Assembly (NCBI GenBank): GCA_903872005.1
Contig: CAIQJD010000104.1
Location: forward strand, 1 to 10,394
Source: an uncultured bacterium
GTDB lineage: Bacteria > Chloroflexota > Anaerolineae > JACIWP01
Direction of reading: 5' to 3'
Length of the DNA stretch: 10,394 nucleotides
Shown here: positions 1-5,107 of the stretch, piece after piece
Position numbering within the stretch: the first letter of the stretch is position 1
How the letters are laid out: each line of letters opens with the position of its first letter
Program-made: the position numbers and the translations under genes
Notes under the pieces: generated by a model
The model's input: the letters and a program-made list of their open reading frames with translations, nothing else
What the model was told of the DNA's origin: nothing
The model's database searches: none

Positions 1-2
1 AT

Positions 3-737
3 TATCTGACCAAGCCGGTCAACCCGGTCTTGCTCCGGGCGCGCATCAACGCCAGCCTGGAAAAGAAGCGCCTGCGTGACCAGCAGCGCGAGCTGGTGCG
101 GAAGTTCGCCACGGCCGAAGTGGCGGCCGACCTGCAGGAATCCGGCTTCAGCCTGGGCGGCAAAGCCCTGGAAGCCACCGCCATGTTCTCGGACATCCGC
201 GGCTTCACCAGCATCACCGAATCCCAATCGCCGGCCGACACCATCGAGCTGCTCAATACCTATTACACCCTGATGTTCGAGGCCATCAGCGGCCAACATG
301 GCATCGTCAACCAGATCGTCGGCGATGGGTTGATGGCGATCTTCGGCGCGCCGGCGGCGTTGGAAAATCGCTGCGAACACGCCGTGCGCGCCGCCCTCGA
401 AATGATCGAAATGGTCGAGTTGTTCAACATGGATCAGGCGGCCCAGGGCAAAGTGCAAATCCGCATCGGCATCGGCGTCGCTACCGGCCAGGTCATCGCC
501 GGCTACACCGGCACCCTGCACCGCGCCACCTACACCTGTGTGGGCGACACCGTCAACCTGGCGGCGCGGCTCGAATCGCACACCAAAGTCGTCGGCCAGC
601 CGATCCTGATTGACGAGACGACACGGATGGGCCTGCCCGCTGCCTTCCAGGTAGTGGATCAGGGCGAATTGTTGCTCAAGGGCAAAGCCCAGCCAGTGCG
701 CGTCTATTCCGTGCCCCCCGAGCAAAAGGCCAAGTGA
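3..737 (+). CDS. Response regulator with C-terminal class III adenylate/guanylate cyclase domain (5' end missing)
   Basis: The reading frame is open from the window edge, so the start lies upstream. The first codons read [15 protein letters not shown], the end of a response-regulator receiver domain with its conserved Lys-Pro pair at 12-17. A charged helical linker (about 45-170) leads into a class III nucleotidyl cyclase domain that runs almost to the stop. Visible catalytic features are the first metal Asp in FSDIRGFT (192-194), the second in [10 protein letters not shown] (324-326), and the transition-state Asn and Arg in VNLAARLE (555-557 and 567-569). The base-selecting pair is not the standard Lys/Asp: the Lys position is Gln (312-314) and the Asp position is Thr (528-530). 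Thr there is known from class IIIb cyclases; Gln is unusual. It should make cAMP (or cGMP) from the triphosphate in the cytoplasm under control of a sensor kinase. The downstream Crp-family gene, 30 nt away, supports a cyclic-nucleotide pathway. The family is clear; the product nucleotide is not. Confidence 0.93.
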   Translation, partial: YLTKPVNPVLLRARINASLEKKRLRDQQRELVRKFATAEVAADLQESGFSLGGKALEATAMFSDIRGFTSITESQSPADTIELLNTYYTLMFEAISGQHGIVNQIVGDGLMAIFGAPAALENRCEHAVRAALEMIEMVELFNMDQAAQGKVQIRIGIGVATGQVIAGYTGTLHRATYTCVGDTVNLAARLESHTKVVGQPILIDETTRMGLPAAFQVVDQGELLLKGKAQPVRVYSVPPEQKAK

Positions 738-767
738 CGGCGCGCCGGCGCAGAGGAGCAGAGAACG

Positions 768-1487
768 ATGACGGGCAATGAACCGGGTGATAAAGCAGGG
801 CGCGTGCTGGCGATCAGCCAATGGCTGGGCGGCATTCCGCTCTTCGCCGGCCTCAGCCCGGCCCGCTTGCGGGCTTTGGCCCAAGAATGCTCTCTCAAGC
901 GCATCCCGCGCGGCGAGTACCTCTTCTTGCAGGGCGACGAGGCTGACGCGCTCTACGTCGTGCATGCCGGCCTCATCGCGATCCTGCTATCCAGCTCCGA
1001 CGGCCGGGAGCTGGTCATCAACGAGATGCGCCCGGGCGACTATTTCGGCGAGCTGGGGCTGCTGACCGACGAAAACCGCTCCACCCATGCCCTGGCCACA
1101 GCCGCCCAGGGCAGCGAAGTGGTGATGATCCCGCGTGACACATTTTGCGCCCTGCTGGATGCGGAGCCGGCGCTGACCCGCCGGCTGCTGGTCATGACGG
1201 CCGGCCGACTGCGCCGCAGCGGCGAGCGCGAGAGCGCCCTGGCCTTCCTGGACGCCGAAGCGCGGCTGGCGCGGGCCTTGCTGCAACTTGACCAACAGGC
1301 GAGCGAAGAGGGCTACATCACCGTCTCGCAGGAGGAATTGGCCCAGCGCGCCAGCCTGATCCGGCAAACGGTCGCTAAAATCCTGGGGCGTTGGCGGCGC
1401 AGAGGCTGGCTGCTGACCGGCCGCGGCCATATCATGCTGCTCAACCGGCAGCAATTGGCGCAGATTGAAGGGCGCGCATCGGAATGA
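768..1487 (+). CDS. Crp/Fnr-family transcriptional regulator
   Basis: 239 aa, the usual length for Crp-type activators. ATG 768 has GAGGAG at 753-758 (9-nt spacing). Residues about 22-130 form the cyclic-nucleotide-binding beta-roll. The phosphate-binding cassette reads FGELGLLTDENRST (93-106), with Glu95, Arg104 and Ser105 matching the ribose- and phosphate-contacting Glu, Arg and Ser of E. coli CRP, so real cNMP binding is plausible. No Fnr-type Cys cluster is present. Residues about 135-175 form the dimerisation helix. The C-terminal winged helix-turn-helix has the recognition helix around IRQTVAKILGRW (198-209). Aligned to CRP RETVGR, the contact residues are Arg, Gln, Lys instead of Arg, Glu, Arg, which predicts a changed operator. 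It lies 30 nt after the cyclase gene, probably in the same operon, and the palindrome at 1515-1530 just downstream is a candidate target. No iron-sulfur or haem ligand pattern was seen. Confidence 0.93.
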   Translation: MTGNEPGDKAGRVLAISQWLGGIPLFAGLSPARLRALAQECSLKRIPRGEYLFLQGDEADALYVVHAGLIAILLSSSDGRELVINEMRPGDYFGELGLLTDENRSTHALATAAQGSEVVMIPRDTFCALLDAEPALTRRLLVMTAGRLRRSGERESALAFLDAEARLARALLQLDQQASEEGYITVSQEELAQRASLIRQTVAKILGRWRRRGWLLTGRGHIMLLNRQQLAQIEGRASE

Positions 1488-1514
1488 GCCAATTCGGGGC
1501 AATATTCTCGCTTG

Positions 1515-1530
1515 TGTCGCTCAAACGACA
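1515..1530 (+). promoter_or_regulatory. CRP-like operator, TGTCG-N6-CGACA
   Basis: TGTCG at 1515-1519 and CGACA at 1526-1530 are perfect inverted repeats separated by 6 nt (CTCAAA). This is the geometry of the CRP consensus TGTGA-N6-TCACA with changes at the inner two positions of each arm. The centre (1522.5) is about 41.5 bp before the start expected from the -10 at 1552-1557. That is the class II activator position. It lies 28 bp after the stop of the Crp-family gene. The assignment of that protein to this site is an inference; a chance 5-bp inverted repeat is possible. Confidence 0.55.
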
Positions 1531-1551
1531 GACGCCCCGCTGCTTTTCAAG

Positions 1552-1557
1552 TATACT
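1552..1557 (+). promoter_or_regulatory. -10 element (TATACT) of the promoter for the repeat-protein/GAF/protease unit
   Basis: TATACT matches the sigma-70-type -10 consensus at 5 of 6 positions and stands in a locally AT-richer stretch. The 17-bp-spaced -35 position (1529-1534, CAGACG) does not resemble TTGACA, as expected for an activator-dependent promoter. Transcription would start near 1564, giving a leader of about 83 nt before ATG 1647. Confidence 0.55.
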
Positions 1558-1576
1558 GATGACGAAAGAGACGAGA

Positions 1577-1640
1577 GAGTTCCAGAACACGGAACTCCCC
1601 CACTAAAGAAAAATCACAATCAGCCGAAGAGAAGGGGAGG
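1577..1640 (+). promoter_or_regulatory. Leader RNA hairpin with possible anti-Shine-Dalgarno switch
   Basis: In the predicted 5' leader, GAGTTCC (1577-1583) and GGAACTC (1591-1597) form a perfect 7-bp stem with a 7-nt loop. CTCCCC at 1595-1600 is exactly complementary to GGGGAG at 1634-1639, the ribosome-binding site of the repeat protein. The two pairings share 1595-1597, so they exclude each other: hairpin formed leaves the ribosome site free, hairpin open lets it be masked. The complementarity is seen directly; regulation is inferred. It matches no riboswitch class I know. Confidence 0.35.
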
Positions 1641-1646
1641 TTGAAT

Positions 1647-2240
1647 ATGAACGCTCAACAGACTAAGACGATGGAACGGTTGCTCAAGAAGTTGTCGGCG
1701 CTGCGCGCCACTCTGAGCGATGAAGAATCAGCCATGCTGGATCGGTTCATCATCTCGCCGGATGTCTCGGCTCACCGCTTCGATGGAGCCGACGTGGCCC
1801 AGGGCGCCGCCGGCCCGCACCCCGCCCCGCGTGACGTGGAAGCCCACATCTTCGATGCCGCCCATGCCGCCGCCGGCGCTAACCCGGCCCCGCGCGACGT
1901 GGAAGCCCACATCTTCGATGCCGCCCATGCCGCCGCCGGCGCCAACCCCGCCCCGCGCGACGTGGAAGCCCACATCTTCGACGCCGCCAACGCCGCCGCC
2001 GGCGCCAACCCCGCCCCGCGTGACGTGGAAGCCCACGTCTTCGACGCCGCCAACGCCGCCGCCGGCGCTAACCCCGCCCCGCGCGACGTGGAAGCCCACT
2101 CCTTCGACACCGACGTCTATCTGCGGATGGACCCCTACACGGATCGCTCTCGGGGCGCAGGGAGCGACCGGGGCGGCCAGACGCGGGTGCGGTGGCAGGT
2201 GGTGTTGGATCCGGTCAAGAAGGTGTTCCGGCTCGTGTAG
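1647..2240 (+). CDS. Small Ala/Pro/Asp/His-rich protein with tandem 21-residue DVEAHxFD repeats, unknown function
   Basis: I choose ATG 1647 because GGGGAGG (1634-1640) lies 6 nt upstream; the in-frame TTG at 1641 abuts that site. The 197-aa protein has three parts. Residues 1-36 are a charged amphipathic helix-like N-terminus (MERLLKKLSALRATLSDEE within it). Residues 39-154 carry six copies of a DVxAHxFD motif at residues 39, 63, 84, 105, 126 and 147. The last five are exactly 21 residues apart and sit in units of the form NPAPRDVEAHIFDAAHAAAGA. Residues about 155-197 are a unique, basic tail ending KKVFRLV. There is no Cys anywhere, no signal peptide, no membrane segment and no double-Gly leader site. 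The units contain no Ser, Thr or Lys, apart from a Ser and a Thr in the last partial copy. It heads a unit with a GAF protein and an S8 protease, which could cut between repeats, so it may be a multi-copy peptide precursor, a protease substrate or a scaffold. I do not recognise a named family. Confidence 0.8.
   Translation: MNAQQTKTMERLLKKLSALRATLSDEESAMLDRFIISPDVSAHRFDGADVAQGAAGPHPAPRDVEAHIFDAAHAAAGANPAPRDVEAHIFDAAHAAAGANPAPRDVEAHIFDAANAAAGANPAPRDVEAHVFDAANAAAGANPAPRDVEAHSFDTDVYLRMDPYTDRSRGAGSDRGGQTRVRWQVVLDPVKKVFRLV
1818..2108 (+). repeat. Four and a half tandem copies of a 63-bp coding repeat
   Basis: Units start at 1818, 1881, 1944 and 2007, with a partial copy from 2070 to 2108. The period is exactly 63 bp, so the frame is kept. 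Differences are mostly third-position changes. Amino-acid changes are confined to the first residue (His in unit 1, Asn later), the residue after EAH (Ile, Ile, Ile, Val, Ser) and His-to-Asn in the DAAH/DAAN segment (units 3 and 4). Such near-identity points to recent expansion or homogenisation. A diverged copy precedes the array at residues 39-57, with a 24-residue spacing. Confidence 0.95.
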
Positions 2241-2289
2241 TCCTCGTCGCCAGAGATAGAGGCGGCAAGGAAAGAACCTGACAGGCATA

Positions 2290-2325
2290 GCGAAGAGGAT
2301 CTGGCGGCAGCCGGATCCTCTTCGC
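2290..2325 (+). promoter_or_regulatory. Strong intercistronic hairpin between repeat gene and GAF gene
   Basis: GCGAAGAGGATC (2290-2301) pairs perfectly with 2314-2325. The stem continues inward by a T-G wobble and three G-C pairs (2302-2305 with 2310-2313) to a GGCA tetraloop, about 16 bp in total. No T-run follows, so it is not a standard intrinsic terminator. It could be a partial terminator or a 3'-end stabiliser that makes the first gene more abundant than the two behind it. The rest of 2241-2374 shows nothing else clear. Confidence 0.6.
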
Positions 2326-2374
2326 CGCACACGCGTCTATGCGTGACTCAACGTGAACAGGAGTGACTCTCCCC

Positions 2375-3178
2375 ATGTCCGCAGAGGATACATCGCAAGG
2401 TACCGGACTGGTCGAAGCGCTGCAACGCCTCATCCGCGCCATTGAAGCCGGCGGGTGGGTCGTGCTGCCGCACTCGAACGATGCGTTGCTGCAATCCATT
2501 GTGGAGGCCGCCGGGCGCATTTTCGGCGGGGCCGCGGCTTCCATCTTGTTGATTGATGAAGAGAAACGCGTGCTGGTATTCCGCGTCTCCTACGGCGCAT
2601 CCGACAAGAATCTGATTGGGATGAGCTTTCCCCTGGGGCAAGGCATCGCCGGCTACGTGGCGATGACCGGCCAACCCATCGCCATTTCGGATGTCCGGCG
2701 GGATGCGCGCTTCAACCAGAGCTTCGCCGAGTCCACCGGCTATGTGCCGCGCTCGATCCTGGCGACGCCGCTCCTCGCCGGCGAGCGCGTGATCGGCGTC
2801 ATGGAAGTGCTGGACAAGATTGACAGCGCCTCGTTCGGCATGCAAGACATGGAGCTGCTGGGCATCTTCGCCAAACAGGCCGCTCTGGCTATCGAGCAAT
2901 CCCAACAGTTCGATGGCGTGGCGCAAGCCACGCTGGCCGGCCTGAAGCGGCTCGTTGCGGCGGACGACGCAGCCGGCGCGCCGGCGCTGCTGGCCGCGTT
3001 GGAGCAGGTCAGCGCGCCGCGCGGCGACGCCGGCAGCCAATCCCAGGCGCGCGATATCCTGACCCTGGGCGACCTGTTCCGGGACATTAGCGACCTGGGC
3101 GCAGCGGAACGGCAGACTTGCCAACAGATCCTGGCGGCCTTCGGAGAGTACGCCCGATCCAGGAAGAGACTATGGTAG
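2375..3178 (+). CDS. GAF-domain sensor protein
   Basis: Start ATG 2375 is preceded by AGGAG at 2359-2363 (11-nt gap); the in-frame GTG at 2363 overlaps that site and is unlikely. The protein has 267 residues. One GAF domain spans about 37-175: SILLIDEE, the LGQGIAGYV turn (88-95), the FNQSFAESTGYVPRSIL segment (113-129) and a final helix FAKQAALAIEQSQQ. DKIDSASFGMQDMELL (147-162) resembles the NKxnFx3DE signature of cyclic-nucleotide-type GAF domains, with Asp for Asn and Met for Glu. After about 180 there is a helical, Ala-rich tail without a recognised output domain. No membrane segment or signal peptide is present, so it should be cytoplasmic and bind a small ligand. It ends inside the start of the protease gene (overlap ATGGTAG, 3172-3178), implying translational coupling and a joint function, perhaps as sensor or regulator of the protease. 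Confidence 0.88.
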   Translation: MSAEDTSQGTGLVEALQRLIRAIEAGGWVVLPHSNDALLQSIVEAAGRIFGGAAASILLIDEEKRVLVFRVSYGASDKNLIGMSFPLGQGIAGYVAMTGQPIAISDVRRDARFNQSFAESTGYVPRSILATPLLAGERVIGVMEVLDKIDSASFGMQDMELLGIFAKQAALAIEQSQQFDGVAQATLAGLKRLVAADDAAGAPALLAALEQVSAPRGDAGSQSQARDILTLGDLFRDISDLGAAERQTCQQILAAFGEYARSRKRLW

Positions 3179-4008
3179 ACAATCGCCCCCGGCCGGCATG
3201 GTCGCAGCAATTCATCCCTTCGGCGATTCAGGAATTGACGGCCAACGGCCCCATCGCCGACATCACCCCAGAATGGGCCTGGGGCGGCAGCACGGGGCGC
3301 GGCGTGCGCGTGGCGGTCATTGATAGCGGGGTCGAGCACGACCATCCGGCCGTGGGAGACAGCGTGCGGAGCGGCATCGTCGTCGAATACGACGAAAAGG
3401 CCAAGAACTACGTGCGGATCGAGCCGGACAATCCGCCGCGCGATATGGCCGGCCATGGCACCGCGTGCGCCGGCATCATTCACGCCCTCGCGCCAGAGGC
3501 CGAAATCTACAGCGTGCGCGTCCTGGGGAGCGACATGCGCGGCAGCGCCATCCAGTTTGCCGCCGGCATTGACTGGGCCACCGACTACGGGATGCACGTC
3601 GCGAACCTCAGCCTGAGCACCTCGCGCCAGGACTACTTCGGCCTGTTCCATCAGCTCACCGACGCCGCCTATTTCAAGAACCTGGCGTTGATCTCGGCCG
3701 TGAATAACCTCCCGGAGCCGAGCTATCCTTCCTTGTATTCCAGCGTCATCTCGGTAGCGGCCCACGAAGGGCACGACCCGTTTCAGTACTACTACAACCC
3801 CGCCCCACCGGTCGAATTCGGCGCCCCCGGCATTGATGTGCAGGTAGCCTGGAAAGACAAGCAGTACCTGGTCTGCACCGGCAACAGCTTCGCCGCGCCG
3901 CACATCGCCGGCATCGTCGCCCTGATTCGCGCCCAGCACCCCACACTGACGCCGTTCCAGATCAAGACGGTGCTCCTGGCCTGCGCGGCCAACACGCGCC
4001 GGGCATAA
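3172..4008 (+). CDS. S8 family (subtilisin-like) serine peptidase, intracellular type
   Basis: ATG 3172 has AGGAAGAG at 3161-3168 and overlaps the GAF gene by 7 bp; an upstream in-frame ATG at 3118 would overlap far more and lacks this site. The catalytic triad is complete: Asp51 in VAVIDSGVEHDHP, His95 in GHGTACAGI and Ser239 in TGNSFAAPHIAG. The oxyanion Asn is probably Asn178 (SAVNN). The Ser motif has Asn in place of the common Thr (GTSMAAPH). At 278 aa it is a bare catalytic core: no signal peptide, no inhibitory prodomain and no C-terminal extension, so it should work in the cytosol. It is the last gene of the unit that starts with the repeat protein, its most obvious candidate substrate. 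S8 peptidases of this size are known as maturation proteases in peptide-modification clusters and as intracellular subtilisins; I cannot choose between these. Confidence 0.93.
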   Translation: MVDNRPRPAWSQQFIPSAIQELTANGPIADITPEWAWGGSTGRGVRVAVIDSGVEHDHPAVGDSVRSGIVVEYDEKAKNYVRIEPDNPPRDMAGHGTACAGIIHALAPEAEIYSVRVLGSDMRGSAIQFAAGIDWATDYGMHVANLSLSTSRQDYFGLFHQLTDAAYFKNLALISAVNNLPEPSYPSLYSSVISVAAHEGHDPFQYYYNPAPPVEFGAPGIDVQVAWKDKQYLVCTGNSFAAPHIAGIVALIRAQHPTLTPFQIKTVLLACAANTRRA

Positions 4009-4011
4009 ACA

Positions 4012-4094
4012 AAAGACCTCCGCCATTTCCCTTGCCCCTTTCCCGCTCCGCGATGCAGAGCGGGAAAGGGGTTCAGGGCCGGGCGGAGGTCTTT
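4012..4094. terminator. Large nested bidirectional terminator hairpin
   Basis: An outer stem AAAGACCTCCGCC (4012-4024) pairs perfectly with 4082-4094. Inside it a second perfect 14-bp stem joins 4035-4048 to 4058-4071 around a 9-nt loop. The element lies between convergent genes (S8 protease on +, DUF4340 on -). On the - strand it is followed by TTTTGTTT, a good U-tract; on the + strand only TTT follows. It probably ends both units. Confidence 0.9.
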
Positions 4095-4111
4095 GCGTGT
4101 TGCGATGCGTG

Positions 4112-5107
4112 CTACTTGGCTTGCGGCGTGCCGGCCGGCGGCGTCGGCTCCGGCAAGACCAGGAAGTCCTTGACCGTATAGCTGACCACTTCCTCGACCG
4201 CGTAATCCGCGATGTAGATGTAGTACGGCGAGACAGAGCTGAAGAGCGCATAGCTGCCCCCTTCTGGACTCTGCGCGCCGACCTGGAAGGTGTAGTTGGC
4301 AGTCTTGGCGTCGGTGCTGGAAGTCGTCACCGCGACGCTGGCCGTCGGCTTATCCAGACCATACTCCGGCTTTGCCTGCGTGCCCAACGGGCGTTGGACG
4401 TACAGATTCGCCACGTGCGAGAGGAGCGTAGCGATCTTGGCGTCGTCCAGCGGCTCGCCGGCCGGCGCGCCCTGGATCGCCCACTTGCCGGCCGTGCCGC
4501 GCGTCATCGCGACCGTCCCCTTCTGGTTCTGGAAGGTCACGCTCGTCACCTGCTCCGCCGTGACCGCCAGCAGTTTCGTGTCAATCCACGCCGTCGCGCT
4601 GGTATCCACATCCGAGATGGAGAGGCCAGAGACGAGATAGACCTGGGTCTGGCCCGGCAGGCGCACGTGCGCCACGCTCCACGCCGGCGAGCTGCCCATG
4701 TAGAACTGGCGCACCTTCGCATCGGCCGTCTCGAATTCGATGAACGTCAGGAAGTCATCGTCGGCCACTTTGAGCCGCTTGAGGCTGGTCTGATCCTGGG
4801 CGACGAGCCGGTTCGATTTCAGGCCGACCAGTTTAGCCGTCAGCGTGCCGGCCTTGTCTTTCAACACGGGGTAATTGTCCGCCGCCGGCAGCACCCACTC
4901 GCCGTCCTTTTTGAGCAATTCGATCTGGCTCCCTTGCGCCTCGATCAGCGTCACGCGGACGATATCCTCGGCCTTGACGCCCTCGAACAGCGCCGCGCCG
5001 GCAGACGCCGAGCTTGACTGCTTGGGCAGAAACATCACGACCGCCAGGACGATCTGCAACGCCAGGACGCCCAGCAGGATCAGATTCGTGCGATTCAGTC
5101 TGTTCAT
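4112..5107 (-). CDS. DUF4340 domain membrane-anchored protein of Gld-type ABC system
   Basis: 331 aa. I choose the ATG at 5107-5105, which overlaps the stop of the upstream permease gene (ATGA) and has GGGGAG 9 nt before it; a longer in-frame start at 5188 would sit deep within that gene. Residues 1-8 are basic, 9-27 form one transmembrane segment (LILLGVLALQIVLAVVMF), and the rest is an outside domain of repeated beta-strand segments with the DUF4340 pattern: VTLIE near the start, KKDGEWVLP, then LLSHVANLYVQRPL and the EYGLDKPTASVAV segment. The C-terminus is Pro-rich. DUF4340 proteins regularly follow GldA/GldFG-like genes and are thought to be accessory parts of that transporter; their exact role is not known. 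It is the last gene of the operon. Confidence 0.88.
   Translation of the reverse strand: MNRLNRTNLILLGVLALQIVLAVVMFLPKQSSSASAGAALFEGVKAEDIVRVTLIEAQGSQIELLKKDGEWVLPAADNYPVLKDKAGTLTAKLVGLKSNRLVAQDQTSLKRLKVADDDFLTFIEFETADAKVRQFYMGSSPAWSVAHVRLPGQTQVYLVSGLSISDVDTSATAWIDTKLLAVTAEQVTSVTFQNQKGTVAMTRGTAGKWAIQGAPAGEPLDDAKIATLLSHVANLYVQRPLGTQAKPEYGLDKPTASVAVTTSSTDAKTANYTFQVGAQSPEGGSYALFSSVSPYYIYIADYAVEEVVSYTVKDFLVLPEPTPPAGTPQAK

Noticed and set aside
1495..1549. Terminator for the Crp-family gene formed by CGGGGC (1495-1500) and GCCCCG (1534-1539) before CTTTT.
   Set aside because: The 33-nt loop and bulged inner stem make it weak, and the inner stem is better explained as the CRP-like operator. Some termination cannot be excluded.
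1818..2108. CRISPR-like direct repeats.
   Set aside because: The repeats are contiguous with no unique spacers, have a 63-bp codon-locked period and lie inside a coding frame.
1647..2240. Lanthipeptide, thiopeptide or cyanobactin precursor.
   Set aside because: No Cys, hardly any Ser or Thr in the repeats, no typical leader cleavage site and no modification enzyme (LanM, YcaO, radical SAM, ATP-grasp) in the window. A peptide precursor of another kind remains possible.
1720..2330. Long open frames in other frames and on the opposite strand across the repeat gene (1720-2259 on +, 1728-2330 and 1772-2110 on -).
   Set aside because: They arise because a 63-bp GC-rich repeat without stop codons is open in several frames. 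They give Pro/Arg- or Gly-rich low-complexity products and have no good ribosome site.
2740..4251. 503-aa open frame on the - strand opposite the GAF and protease genes.
   Set aside because: It crosses the terminator, lies antisense to two clear families, has no recognisable motif and is typical of high-GC shadow frames.
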